Assembly: GCF_001704275.1 (NCBI RefSeq)
Contig: NZ_CP011533.1
Coordinates: forward strand, 7,068,001 to 7,132,000
From: Streptomyces noursei ATCC 11455
GTDB lineage: Bacteria; Actinomycetota; Actinomycetes; Streptomycetales; Streptomycetaceae
Length of the DNA: 64,000 nucleotides
Direction: 5' to 3'
The translations under genes and the position numbers were made by a program. Below, in pieces: positions 37,870-48,468 of the stretch. Below the pieces are notes generated by a model. The model was not told where the DNA came from. It searched no databases and saw only the letters and a list, made by a program, of their open reading frames with translations. Position 1 is the stretch's first letter; every line of letters starts with the position of its first letter.

Positions 37870-39660
37870 GTACGCCCCGCTGGCGGTCAGCCGCAGCGCC
37901 GTGTCGATCAGCGGAACGTGGCTGAACGCCTGCGGGAAGTTCCCCACCTGGCGCTGGAGCCGGGAATCCCACTCCTCCGCGAGCAGCCCCAGGTCGTTGC
38001 GGAGCGAGAGCAGCTTCTCGAAGAGCTTGCGGGCCTCCTCCACCCGGCCGATCATCGCCAGGTCGTCGGCGAGCCAGAACGAGCAGGCCAGGAACGCCCC
38101 CTCGTCGCCTTCGAGGCCGTCCACGCCGAGCCCCTCGCCGGCCGTCGGGTAGCGCAGCACGAACCCGTCCTCGGTGGACAGCTCCCGCTGGATCGCCTCG
38201 ATGGTGCCGATCACCCGCTTGTCGTCCGGCGGCAGGAACCCCACCTGCGGGATCAGCAGCAGCGACGCGTCCAGCTCCTCCGACCCGTAGGACTGGGTGA
38301 AGGTGTTCCGCTCCTTGTCGTACCCCTTCTCGCAGACGTCCCGGTGGATGGTCTCCCGCAGGTCCTTCCAGCGCTCCAGCGGGCCGTCGACGTCCCCGGA
38401 CTCGATCAGCTTGACCGTGCGGTCGACCGCGACCCAGGTCATGACCTTGGAGTGGACGAAGTGCCGGCGCGGTCCGCGCACCTCCCAGATGCCCTCGTCC
38501 GGCTCGTCCCAGTGCTTCTCCACCCACTCGATCAACTTGATCTGGAGCAGCGAGGCGTAGTCGTTGCGGGCCAGCCCGGTCATGTGCGCCAGGTGCAGCG
38601 CCTCGGTGACCTCGCCGTAGACGTCCAGCTGGAGCTGGCCGGCGGCGCCGTTGCCGACCCGCACCGGGCGCGAATCCTCGTACCCGGGCAGCCACTTGAG
38701 CTCGGTCTCGCCCAGCTCCCGCTCACCGGCGATGCCGTACATGATCTGGAGGTTCTCCGGGTCGCCGGCCACCGCCCGCAGCAGCCACTCGCGCCACGCC
38801 CGGGCCTCCTCGCGGTAGCCGGTGCGCAGCAGCGACGACAGGGTGATCGCCGCGTCCCGCAGCCAGGTGAAGCGGTAGTCCCAGTTGCGGACCCCGCCGA
38901 TGCACTCCGGCAGGGAGGTCGTCGGGGCCGCCACGATCCCGCCGGTCGGCGCGTACGTCAGCGCCTTGAGCGTGATCAGCGAGCGCACCACCGCGTCCCG
39001 GTAGGGCCCGTGGTAGGTGCAGTGCTCGACCCACTCCCGCCAGAAGTCCTCGGTCGCCTCCAGCGACTGCTCCGGCTCGGCCAGGGCCGGCGGCTCCTGA
39101 TGCGAGGGCTGCCAGCTGATCGTGAACGCGATCCGCTCGCCCGGCGACACCGTGAAGTCCGAGTACGTCGTCAGGTCCTTGCCGTAGGTCTCGGCGGAGG
39201 TGTCCAGCCACACCGCGTCCGGCCCGGCGACCGCCACGGTCCGGCCGTCGACCTTGTGGACCCAGGGCACCACCCAGCCGTACGCGAACCGCATCCGCAG
39301 CTCCGACCGCATCGGGACGCGACCGCTGACGCCCTCCACGATCCGGATCACCTGCGGCGCGCCGTCCCGCGGCGGCATGAAGTCGATCACCCGGACGGTA
39401 CCGCGCGGAGTGTCCCACTCGGACTCCAGGACGAGTGAATCCCCTCGGTAGCGCCGCCGGTCCGCGGCCCGCGGGCCGCCGTCCCCACCGGCCGGGCCCA
39501 TCCGCCAGAAGCCGTGCTCCTCGGTGCCCAGCAGCCCCGCGAAGACCGCCGGTGAGTCGAAACGCGGCAGACACAGCCAGTCGACCGTGCCGTCCCGGCA
39601 CACGAGAGCGGCGGTCTGCATATCACCGATAAGTGCGTAGTCCTCGATGCGCCCGGCCAC
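37861..39660 (-). CDS. Glycoside hydrolase family 15 protein (trehalase/glucoamylase-like)
   Basis: 599 aa. The N-terminal block GRIEDYALIGDMQTAALVCRDGTVDWLCLPRFDSPAVFAGLLG is shared with mycobacterial/Streptomyces GH15 trehalases. The C-terminal (alpha/alpha)6 part has GGVRNWDYRFTWLRDA and DEPDEGIWEVRG with putative acid residues. No signal peptide, so cytoplasmic. GTG 39660 is preferred: GGGAG is seven bases upstream, whereas ATG 39666 abuts it. The frame remains open far upstream without conserved sequence. Substrate could be trehalose or maltodextrin. Confidence 0.9.
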   Translation of the reverse strand: MAGRIEDYALIGDMQTAALVCRDGTVDWLCLPRFDSPAVFAGLLGTEEHGFWRMGPAGGDGGPRAADRRRYRGDSLVLESEWDTPRGTVRVIDFMPPRDGAPQVIRIVEGVSGRVPMRSELRMRFAYGWVVPWVHKVDGRTVAVAGPDAVWLDTSAETYGKDLTTYSDFTVSPGERIAFTISWQPSHQEPPALAEPEQSLEATEDFWREWVEHCTYHGPYRDAVVRSLITLKALTYAPTGGIVAAPTTSLPECIGGVRNWDYRFTWLRDAAITLSSLLRTGYREEARAWREWLLRAVAGDPENLQIMYGIAGERELGETELKWLPGYEDSRPVRVGNGAAGQLQLDVYGEVTEALHLAHMTGLARNDYASLLQIKLIEWVEKHWDEPDEGIWEVRGPRRHFVHSKVMTWVAVDRTVKLIESGDVDGPLERWKDLRETIHRDVCEKGYDKERNTFTQSYGSEELDASLLLIPQVGFLPPDDKRVIGTIEAIQRELSTEDGFVLRYPTAGEGLGVDGLEGDEGAFLACSFWLADDLAMIGRVEEARKLFEKLLSLRNDLGLLAEEWDSRLQRQVGNFPQAFSHVPLIDTALRLTASGAYGG

Positions 39661-40114
39661 GTGCATCTCCCGTCGAACTGGAGTCACGCCCCCCATGGGA
39701 CGTTGTGTGCTGTCCGTCCTGCCCATGAAACGTCGCCGAGCAGCGGGACCGGAAATCGGGCTGGGGGCACTCCCCCAGCTATCGCTGGGGGCACCCCCAC
39801 CCAGCGGTGGCTGGGGCAGGGTGGTGCCTTCCCGGACGGCTCGTAGCGAGTGTCCGAGCAGGATACGACGCAGGGGAGTGCTGCGCGCGACGCTCACGTC
39901 GAGTGGGGGTGCTCCGAAAGGGTGGCCTGCGGAACAACCCCCTCCGGTGCGTGGCCGGACGCGACCATGCCCGGTCGCTGATAGCCTGGTACCCCGTGGA
40001 CCGGTGGGCCCCAGCAGAAATGCGGCACCCCCGAACCGCAGCGAAGGCACCCCCTGAATCCCAGGGTCGGCGCCGCATCGCACCTCTCCACCTCGCGACC
40101 ACGGGAGCCCCCTC
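39661..40114. other. Divergent intergenic region GH15/pyrG with hairpin repeats
   Basis: 454 bp with no convincing gene. At 39761-39796 there are overlapping, mutually exclusive hairpins: CTGGGGG-CACT-CCCCCAG (39761-39778), then CCCCCAGC-TATC-GCTGGGGG (39772-39791), then a CACCCCC run and a related GGTGGCTGGGG. These are Streptomyces-type intergenic repeats. A TAGCCT (39982-39987) could be a pyrG -10, with no clear -35. Confidence 0.6.
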
Positions 40115-41791
<1,677 letters not shown>

Positions 41792-41889
41792 GCGCCGACA
41801 CGCCGGATACGGTTGCCGGGGTACGGCCTCACCTCGTGGGGCGGTACCCCGGTTTCCGTTGTGGCACAGGCACCTACAGGAGGACGCGC

Positions 41890-42516
41890 ATGGCGATCAA
41901 GGACACCCCGGAGGAATGGACGGTCACCGGGACCACCACGCCGTTCACCGGGGCGAAGACGAGCGTGCGCACCGACCGGGTCGTGATGCCGGACGGCTCC
42001 ACCGCCACCCGCGACTACCAGGTCCACCCCGGCTCGGTGGCGGTCCTCGCCCTCGACGACGCCGGCCAGGTGCTGGTGCTGCGCCAGTACCGCCATCCGG
42101 TGCGGCAGAAGCTGTGGGAGATCCCCGCCGGCCTGCTCGACGTCCCCGGGGAGAACCCGCTGCACGCCGCACAGCGCGAGCTGTACGAGGAGGCGCACGT
42201 CGAGGCCGAGGACTGGCGGGTGCTGACCGACGTCTACACCACCCCGGGCGGCTGCGACGAGGCGGTGCGGATCTTCCTCGCCCGCGGGCTGTCCGAGGCC
42301 GAGGGCGAGCGTTTCGAGGTCTCCGAGGAGGAGGCCGACATGGAGCTGGCGCGGGTGTCGGCGGACGAGCTGGTCCGCGGGGTGCTCGCCGGCGAGCTGC
42401 ACAACAACTGCCTGGTCGTGGGAGTGCTGGCGCTCACCGCGGCACGCGCCGGCGACGGCCTGGACGCCCTCCGGCCGGCCGACGCGCCCTGGCCAGCCCG
42501 TCCCTTCGCGGCCTGA
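41890..42516 (+). CDS. Nudix hydrolase (ADP-ribose pyrophosphatase-like)
   Basis: 208 aa. The Nudix box spans GLLDVPGENPLHAAQRELYEEA plus HVEAE and keeps R-E-L-x-E-E, although the usual following Gly is His. The context VLRQYRHPVRQKLWEIPAG and TTPGGCDE matches ADP-ribose pyrophosphatases, which hydrolyse ADP-ribose to AMP and ribose-5-phosphate. ATG 41890 follows AGGAGGA by six bases. It follows pyrG as in M. tuberculosis (Rv1699-Rv1700). Confidence 0.93.
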   Translation: MAIKDTPEEWTVTGTTTPFTGAKTSVRTDRVVMPDGSTATRDYQVHPGSVAVLALDDAGQVLVLRQYRHPVRQKLWEIPAGLLDVPGENPLHAAQRELYEEAHVEAEDWRVLTDVYTTPGGCDEAVRIFLARGLSEAEGERFEVSEEEADMELARVSADELVRGVLAGELHNNCLVVGVLALTAARAGDGLDALRPADAPWPARPFAA

Positions 42517-42707
42517 CCCCGGGCCGGGTGCCGCCGCCCCGGCCCGGGGCCCCTCCGTCTCCCGGTCGGATGATCGGCCGATCCGATCGAGTGACCCAAC
42601 AGCCCTGCTCCGCACGGTGTGTGACGGATCGTGAACTACGCTCGACAGGGTTCCCGTACGCGCCCGCGACGGGAACCCAAGCGCGCGGGCGGACGGGAGG
42701 GTGACCG

Positions 42708-44819
42708 GTGACGGACCAGGCGGTGGACGGGGGGCACCGTGCGCCGGACGCGGCGCGCGGGCCCGGCGCGGCGGCCCGGGAACGGCGGGCGACGCTGCCC
42801 CGCCAGGACGCTGCCGCCGCCCGCTCCGGCCTCCCCGGATTCGCCGGCCGCCGCCATGAACTCAAGGCGCTGCGCGCCGACATCGGGCGGGCCGGCCTGG
42901 ACACCCTCACCGGTCGCCGGGGCGCCCGCAGCCGCGTCCTGCTGATCGCCGGCCGCCCCGGCTCCGGCCGCACCACCCTGGCCGAGGCGCTGCTGCGGGA
43001 GATCGCCGACGAGTACCCGGACGGGGTGCTGCGCGCCGTCCTGACCGGCCGGGACGCCGCCCCGACGGGCCTCGCCCGGACCGCCCGCGACCTGCTCGCC
43101 GAGCTCGGCGCCGACGCCCCGCCGGGCGCCGACGAGGACGAACTGGCCGAGGCGGTGCGCACCGCGCTGGCCGGGCGGCGGACGGTGCTCCTGCTGGACG
43201 ACGCGCCGGGCGCCGAGCACGTCGAACCGCTGATCCCGGACGCCCCGGACTGCCTGGTCGTGGTGGTCTCGCAGGGCCCGTTGACCGGCATCCCGGACGT
43301 CCGGCCCTGCGCCCTGGGCGGGTTGGACACCGCGGCCGCCGTCGAGGTGCTGTGCCACTACGCGGGACCGACCCGGGTCACCGTCGATCCGCGGACCGCG
43401 GAGGCCGTCGCCGAGGAGTGCGGCGGCCAGCCCGCGGCGCTGATACTGGCGGGCGCCTGGCTCGCCGCCCGTCCCAAGCTCTCCGTCGCCGACCTGCGCC
43501 AGGCGCTGCTCGCCGTCCCGCTGCCGCCGGACCTGCCGGCCGGCGACCGCCCCCTGCACCGCGCCTTCCGCCTCACCTACGACGCGCTGCCCCAACCCGC
43601 CGCCCGGATACTGCGCCTGGCCACGCTCGCGCCGGACGGCCTGGTGGATCCGCACACCGCCGCCGCGCTGGGCGGCTGCACGGTCCCGGCCGCCGCCGCG
43701 GTGCTGCACGACTTCGCCGCGCTCGGCCTGGTGCGGCCGGTCCCCGAGGACGACGGCCCGCACGTCCCGCCCGCCGACGCCGCGATCGGTCCCCGCTACC
43801 GGCTCCCCGGCTGCCTCGTGCCGTTCTCCCGGGAACTGATCCACGGACAAGAGCGGCCGGCCGACGTGCAGTTGGCCCGGGCCCGGATGCTGGAGCGGAC
43901 GGTGCGACTGGTCCAGTCGTGCCGGGCGGCCGCCGAACCATCCGGTTCGCCCGCCCGCCGCAGGGCCGGGGAGCTGCCCCGCTCGCTGCGCTTCGCCACC
44001 AGGGCCGCCGCCGCGCACTGGCTGCACACCCGCCGCGGCGCCCTGCTGGACGCCGCCCGGATGGCCGTCGCGGACGGCCAACTCGACACGCTGGACCGGC
44101 GGTTGATCACCTCGCTGACCCGCGCCCTGCTCGCCCACTACGGCCCCGAGGCCGCCGCGCCCGACCTCTACACCCTGCATGCGCTGCTCTTTGAGGTCGC
44201 CGAGCGGCGCGCCCTGCCGCGCGAGCGGGCCGCCGCCCTGCTCAACCTCGGCGACCTGGACGCCGGGGCCGGCCGACAGGAGCAGGCGCTCACCCGCTAC
44301 CGGGGGGCCCTGGAGTCGGCTCGCGCGGTCAAGGATCCCCTGGCCACCGGCCGGGCGCTGGAGTCGCTGGGCGACACCTACACCGAGCTGGGCGACTGGG
44401 TCCGGGCCGCGGACTGGTACGGGCGGGCGCTGGAGCTGCGGCTGGCCCGGGGCGAGCGGGCCGACGCGGCCCGGCTGCACGCCCGGATCGGTGCCGCGCA
44501 CGGCCGCGCCGGCCGCCATGAGCAGGCGCTGAAGGACTGCCGGGCGGCCGCCCGGACCTCCCGCAGGCTCGGCGATGCCGCAGGTCAGGCGCGTGCGGCG
44601 GAGGTGGCGGCGGACGTCCACGAGCACGTCGGGCAGCTCGACGGGGCGCTGCGCAGCCTGCTGGAGGCCCTCGATTTCGCCCGTGCGGCGGCCGACGGGG
44701 CGCTGGAGGTGCGCCTCCAGCTGCGGATTGCGGAGATCCTCGACCGGCTCGGCGACCCAGCAGCGGCACGGCTGCATCGGGCGGCGGGGGAGCGGCGACG
44801 GGAGGAGCACCCCGAGTGA
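42708..44819 (+). CDS. STAND-like NTPase with C-terminal TPR repeats
   Basis: 703 aa. Residues ~75-330 resemble an AP/NB-ARC-type NTPase: P-loop LLIAGRPGSGRTTLAEALL, Walker B TVLLLDDAPG, and ECGGQPAALILAGAWLA (GLPLA-like). The P-loop has Arg where Lys is normal (GRTT). A winged-helix-like segment (LTYDALPQPAARILRLATLAPDG) follows, then from ~500 at least four TPRs (AALLNLGDLDAGAGRQEQAL, RALESLGDTYTELGDW, RLHARIGAAHGRAGRHEQAL, AEVAADVHEHVGQLDGAL). GTG 42708 has GGGAGGG six bases upstream. Likely a signalling/regulatory switch; ligand unknown. Confidence 0.82.
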   Translation: MTDQAVDGGHRAPDAARGPGAAARERRATLPRQDAAAARSGLPGFAGRRHELKALRADIGRAGLDTLTGRRGARSRVLLIAGRPGSGRTTLAEALLREIADEYPDGVLRAVLTGRDAAPTGLARTARDLLAELGADAPPGADEDELAEAVRTALAGRRTVLLLDDAPGAEHVEPLIPDAPDCLVVVVSQGPLTGIPDVRPCALGGLDTAAAVEVLCHYAGPTRVTVDPRTAEAVAEECGGQPAALILAGAWLAARPKLSVADLRQALLAVPLPPDLPAGDRPLHRAFRLTYDALPQPAARILRLATLAPDGLVDPHTAAALGGCTVPAAAAVLHDFAALGLVRPVPEDDGPHVPPADAAIGPRYRLPGCLVPFSRELIHGQERPADVQLARARMLERTVRLVQSCRAAAEPSGSPARRRAGELPRSLRFATRAAAAHWLHTRRGALLDAARMAVADGQLDTLDRRLITSLTRALLAHYGPEAAAPDLYTLHALLFEVAERRALPRERAAALLNLGDLDAGAGRQEQALTRYRGALESARAVKDPLATGRALESLGDTYTELGDWVRAADWYGRALELRLARGERADAARLHARIGAAHGRAGRHEQALKDCRAAARTSRRLGDAAGQARAAEVAADVHEHVGQLDGALRSLLEALDFARAAADGALEVRLQLRIAEILDRLGDPAAARLHRAAGERRREEHPE

Positions 44820-44867
44820 CCTACGAAATCGGTAGTGGCCTTCCGGAAAATTATGTCTTTGCAAGGC

Positions 44868-44895
44868 TAGACAACGTGACGTCCTTCAATAGACT
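44868..44895 (+). promoter_or_regulatory. Putative housekeeping promoter of ald
   Basis: TAGACA (44868-44873), 16 bp, TAGACT (44890-44895); start expected near 44902, giving a leader of about 85 nt before the ald GTG. The surrounding stretch is notably AT-rich for this genome. Confidence 0.6.
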
Positions 44896-44986
44896 GGTCA
44901 GGCCGCGTACGGCGCGGTCAGTTCCGTCATGCATCGCATGAGGGATAATTCCTTCTGCAAGCTCTCATTCAAGGACCGTGATCGAC

Positions 44987-46102
44987 GTGAAGGTCGGCAT
45001 CCCCCGCGAGGTCAAGAACAACGAGTTCCGCGTGGCCATCACGCCCGCCGGAGTCCACGAGCTCGTCCGCAACGGCCACCAGGTCGTCATTGAGAAGGAC
45101 GCCGGTCTCGGCTCGTCCATCACGAACGAGGAGTACGTCGCCGCCGGCGCCACCATCCTCGACACCGCCGACGAGGTCTGGGGCACCGCCGACCTGCTGC
45201 TGAAGGTCAAGGAGCCGATCGCGGAGGAGTACCACCGCCTCCGCAAGGACCAGACCCTGTTCACCTACCTCCACCTGGCCGCGTCCAAGGAGTGCACGGA
45301 CGCCCTGCTGGAGTCCGGCACCACCGCCATCGCCTACGAGACGGTCGAGACCGCCAACCGCGCGCTGCCGCTGCTGGCCCCGATGTCCGAGGTCGCGGGC
45401 CGGATCGCCCCGCAGGTCGGCGCCTACCACCTGATGCGCCAGGCCGGCGGCCGCGGCGTGCTGCCCGGTGGCGTCCCCGGTGTCCAGGCCGGCAAGGCCG
45501 TCGTCATCGGCGGTGGCGTCTCCGGTTGGAACGCGGTGCAGATCGCCGTGGGCCTCGGCTTCCACGTCACCCTGCTCGACAAGGACATCAACAAGCTCCG
45601 CGAGGCCGACAAGATCTTCGGCACCAAGGTGCAGACGATCGTCTCCAACGCCTACGAGCTGGAGAAGGCCGTCGTCGAGGCCGACCTGGTCGTCGGTGCG
45701 GTCCTGATCCCGGGCGCCAAGGCCCCCAAGCTCGTCACCAACGAGCTGGTCGCCAAGATGAAGCCCGGTAGTGTCCTTGTCGACATCGCGATCGACCAGG
45801 GCGGCTGCTTCGAGGACTCCAAGCCGACCACGCACGCCGAGCCGACCTTCCAGGTCCACAACTCGGTCTTCTACTGCGTCGCCAACATGCCCGGCGCGGT
45901 GCCCAACACCTCCACCTACGCCCTCACCAACGCCACGATGCCCTACATCGTGGAGCTGGCGAACCGCGGCTGGGTCGAGGCGCTGCGCCGTGACCCCGCG
46001 CTGGCCAAGGGTCTGAACACCCACGACGGCAAGGTCGTCTACCCCGAGGTCGCCCAGGCCCACGGTCTGGAGTACGTGGAGCTGCGCACCCTCCTCGGCT
46101 AA
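44987..46102 (+). CDS. ald: Alanine dehydrogenase
   Basis: 371 aa from GTG 44987, the usual length. It interconverts L-alanine with pyruvate and ammonia using NAD. The N-terminus [19 protein letters not shown], the central [10 protein letters not shown] with the catalytic His region, and the Rossmann motif [13 protein letters not shown] are clear; [12 protein letters not shown] and [14 protein letters not shown] follow. GTG 44978 is in frame but only two bases from AAGGA, whereas 44987 has an eleven-base spacing and fits the family start. A strong hairpin terminator follows. Confidence 0.95.
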   Translation: MKVGIPREVKNNEFRVAITPAGVHELVRNGHQVVIEKDAGLGSSITNEEYVAAGATILDTADEVWGTADLLLKVKEPIAEEYHRLRKDQTLFTYLHLAASKECTDALLESGTTAIAYETVETANRALPLLAPMSEVAGRIAPQVGAYHLMRQAGGRGVLPGGVPGVQAGKAVVIGGGVSGWNAVQIAVGLGFHVTLLDKDINKLREADKIFGTKVQTIVSNAYELEKAVVEADLVVGAVLIPGAKAPKLVTNELVAKMKPGSVLVDIAIDQGGCFEDSKPTTHAEPTFQVHNSVFYCVANMPGAVPNTSTYALTNATMPYIVELANRGWVEALRRDPALAKGLNTHDGKVVYPEVAQAHGLEYVELRTLLG

Positions 46103-46133
46103 AGGGCGTCAACCGCACGCGTCAAGCGCCGCA

Positions 46134-46171
46134 CGACCGGCCGGGCCCTCTCTACAGGGCCCGGCCGGTCG
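46134..46171 (+). terminator. ald terminator hairpin
   Basis: CGACCGGCCGGGCCCT (46134-46149) pairs perfectly with AGGGCCCGGCCGGTCG (46156-46171) over loop CTCTAC. GC-rich with no T-tract. Confidence 0.8.
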
Positions 46172-46446
46172 CATGTGCGACGCGTCCCGGGAGCGGCTCC
46201 CGGCGGCCAACTCTCAACTCGCCGTGAACGTAACCCTTTAACCTATTCGCGCACCCCCGAAACATCCGTCTTGTGCGCTGTGCACTCTTGACATCGGGGG
46301 CTTCCATTACCGACACATCGGGCCGGGTCCGGCGGATTGTGTTGCTGCGGACGCCCGACACGCCATAGAGTCGCCAACCGTCGGCATGGTGCCACGCTGA
46401 CCTATCGATAAGTTTCCTGGTCACATCCAAGGAGGTAAGACGACTT
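46172..46446 (+). promoter_or_regulatory. Upstream region of the parA-like gene
   Basis: AT-richer region with promoter-like elements: TTGACA at 46288-46293 with no good -10, and TTGCTG (46342-46347), 18 bp, TAGAGT (46366-46371), the better candidate. The region ends with a perfect AAGGAGGT ribosome binding site (46430-46437). I see no canonical parS (GTTTCACGTGAAAC). Confidence 0.5.
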
Positions 46447-47610
46447 GTGAATGAGTCGACATTTACTCCCGGAGGAGGTCGGCCAGGAGCGGTTGCACGG
46501 GGCCAGGGTCCCTCGGGGCGCGAGGCTGTCGGCTCCGTAGCGGTCCACCCCTTCGCAGCCCCCCAGAGCACTTCCACGACAGCCCACCAGAGCATGGACG
46601 GCCAACACGTGAACGCCATGGCCGGCGACCGGGGCAGTGGAGAGCCCGCCCGTCTCGCCGACTACGACGACCTGCCCGAAGGGCACTTCTACGACCCGGA
46701 CGCCGAGTACGAGCCGGACCCCGAATACGCGGCGACGCTCGCGCCGGACGCGGCGCGCCAGCGCCGTGAGCGGGTCGGCCCGACCGGACGCCCGCTGCCT
46801 TACTTCCCCATCCCGGGACCGTTGTCGGAACACGGCCCGGCGAAGATCATCGCGATGTGCAACCAGAAGGGCGGGGTCGGCAAGACCACCTCGACCATCA
46901 ACCTGGGTGCCGCACTCGCCGAATACGGCCGCCGGGTGCTGCTCGTCGACTTCGACCCGCAGGGTGCCCTGTCCGTCGGACTCGGCGTCAACCCGATGGA
47001 ACTGGACCTGACGGTCTACAACCTGCTCATGGAGCGGGGCATGTCGGCCGACGAGGTTCTGCTCAAGACCGCGGTCCCCAACATGGACCTGCTGCCCAGC
47101 AATATCGATTTGTCAGCGGCAGAGGTGCAGTTGGTCAGCGAGGTCGCCCGCGAGTCGACCCTCCAGCGGGCCCTGAAGCCCCTGCTGCCCGACTACGACT
47201 ACATCGTCATCGACTGTCAGCCCTCGCTCGGCCTGCTGACCGTCAACGCCCTGACGGCCGCTCACAAGGTCATCGTGCCGCTGGAGTGCGAGTTCTTCGC
47301 GCTGCGCGGGGTCGCGCTGCTCACCGAGACGATCGAGAAGGTCCAGGAGCGGCTCAACCCCGACCTCGAGCTGGACGGCATCCTGGCGACGATGTACGAC
47401 TCCCGCACCGTGCACAGCCGCGAGGTCCTGGCGCGCGTCGTCGAGGCGTTCGACGATCACGTCTACCACACCGTCATCGGCCGTACGGTCCGCTTCCCGG
47501 AGACCACCGTCGCCGGTGAGCCGATCACCACCTACGCCTCCAACTCCGTGGGGGCCGCGGCCTATCGCCAGCTCGCCAGGGAGGTGCTCGCCCGGTGTCA
47601 CGCCGAGTGA
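46447..47610 (+). CDS. ParA-like Walker-type partition ATPase
   Basis: 387 aa. A ~130-residue hydrophilic N-terminal extension (with acidic DYDDLPEGHFYDPDAEYEPD) precedes the ATPase: deviant Walker A KGGVGKTTS (141-149, with the signature Lys), switch I FDPQGALS, and YIVIDCQPSLGLLT. No helix-turn-helix precedes it. The GTG start lies nine bases after a perfect AAGGAGGT. In actinobacteria this gene belongs with scpA-scpB rather than with oriC-proximal parAB, so it is probably a second ParA involved with the SMC loader. It overlaps the next gene by 16 bp. Confidence 0.93.
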   Translation: MNESTFTPGGGRPGAVARGQGPSGREAVGSVAVHPFAAPQSTSTTAHQSMDGQHVNAMAGDRGSGEPARLADYDDLPEGHFYDPDAEYEPDPEYAATLAPDAARQRRERVGPTGRPLPYFPIPGPLSEHGPAKIIAMCNQKGGVGKTTSTINLGAALAEYGRRVLLVDFDPQGALSVGLGVNPMELDLTVYNLLMERGMSADEVLLKTAVPNMDLLPSNIDLSAAEVQLVSEVARESTLQRALKPLLPDYDYIVIDCQPSLGLLTVNALTAAHKVIVPLECEFFALRGVALLTETIEKVQERLNPDLELDGILATMYDSRTVHSREVLARVVEAFDDHVYHTVIGRTVRFPETTVAGEPITTYASNSVGAAAYRQLAREVLARCHAE

Positions 47611-48224
47611 GTCTGCCCGGAGCCGACGAACTGTTCCGCACCACCGGGGGAGTGGGCCTGCAGTCGTCCACTCCCCGCCGTACGAACGGCGGTCCGGCCG
47701 GCGGCGAGGACGTCCGGGTGCCCGCCCCGGCCGGCGAGTCGGACCCCACGTCGGACGCGGCCGAGGACACCCCCGGGGCGCGCCGGTCGCGGGCCGGGGC
47801 CGGCGCGGACGCCGATGCCCCGGCGGCCGACGACGGTGCCGCGGGCGCGGCGCGCACGGCGTCGGCCGAGCACGGCGGCCGCGAGGCGGAGTCGGAGGCT
47901 TCCGCCGGGCACCGGACGACGGCCGGCCGGGCGGCCCGCGCCGAGCGGGAGGCCGCGGCGCCGGCCGGTGCGTCGGGCCGCCGCCGGGGGCGCGGCGCCA
48001 ACCGCCGTCCCAGCGGCCGGGAACGGCACGACGAGAAGATCACCGTCTATGTCTCCGCCGAGGAGCTCATGGACCTCGAACACGCCCGCCTGGTGCTGCG
48101 CGGCGAGCACGGCCTGGCGGTCGACCGCGGCCGGATCGTCCGCGAGGCGGTGGCCGTGGTCCTCGCCGACCTGGAGTCGCGCGGGGACGCCAGCATCCTG
48201 GTCCGGCGGCTCCGCGGCCGCTAG
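47595..48224 (+). CDS. Disordered protein with C-terminal ribbon-helix-helix-like domain
   Basis: 209 aa. Residues ~15-140 are Ala/Gly/Arg-rich and disordered. The last ~65 (HDEKITVYVSAEELMDLEHARL, then DRGRIVREAVAVVLADLES) look like a beta strand plus two helices of the ribbon-helix-helix class. GTG 47595 (GGGAGG ten bases upstream) lies inside parA, so the two are coupled. ParA partners in some plasmid systems (ParG, Omega) are RHH DNA-binding proteins with disordered tails, so this may be the centromere-binding partner. Homology is inferred by pattern only. Confidence 0.72.
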   Translation: MSRRVSLPGADELFRTTGGVGLQSSTPRRTNGGPAGGEDVRVPAPAGESDPTSDAAEDTPGARRSRAGAGADADAPAADDGAAGAARTASAEHGGREAESEASAGHRTTAGRAARAEREAAAPAGASGRRRGRGANRRPSGRERHDEKITVYVSAEELMDLEHARLVLRGEHGLAVDRGRIVREAVAVVLADLESRGDASILVRRLRGR

Positions 48225-48387
48225 GGCCTGTCCGATGTGGATCATGGCCGGGTCCGCGGCGTCTGGTACGGCCCCTCGCGGCGTTGCCGAAACGCCCCAA
48301 TAGCTCCGCTATCGAGCCGCTCCGGCGCCTTGCGACGCACCGCACCAGACGCCGCGGCCTTGCCGACCCTGACCCATCGGACAGGCC
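48225..48387. mobile_element. MITE-like 163-bp palindromic element
   Basis: Terminal inverted repeats GGCCTGTCCGATG (48225-48237) and CATCGGACAGGCC (48375-48387). Inside, CCGCGGCGTCTGGT (48254-48267) matches ACCAGACGCCGCGG (48344-48357) perfectly, so the whole unit folds into a long interrupted hairpin. GCTAG flanks both sides (48220-48224 and 48388-48392), a possible target duplication. No coding capacity. It starts at the base after the stop of the preceding gene and separates it from scpA. Confidence 0.75.
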
Positions 48388-48468
48388 GCTAGGCCGCCCG
48401 ACACGCCCTGGGGGCCGGTCCCCGGCGCGTGGCGGGATAGCCTGCCTCTTCGGCGGGGTGTCCCGCCC

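Noticed and set aside
46172..46446. parS centromere near the parA-like gene
   Set aside because: No GTTTCACGTGAAAC or close variant found, so no support for ParB-type partition at this locus.
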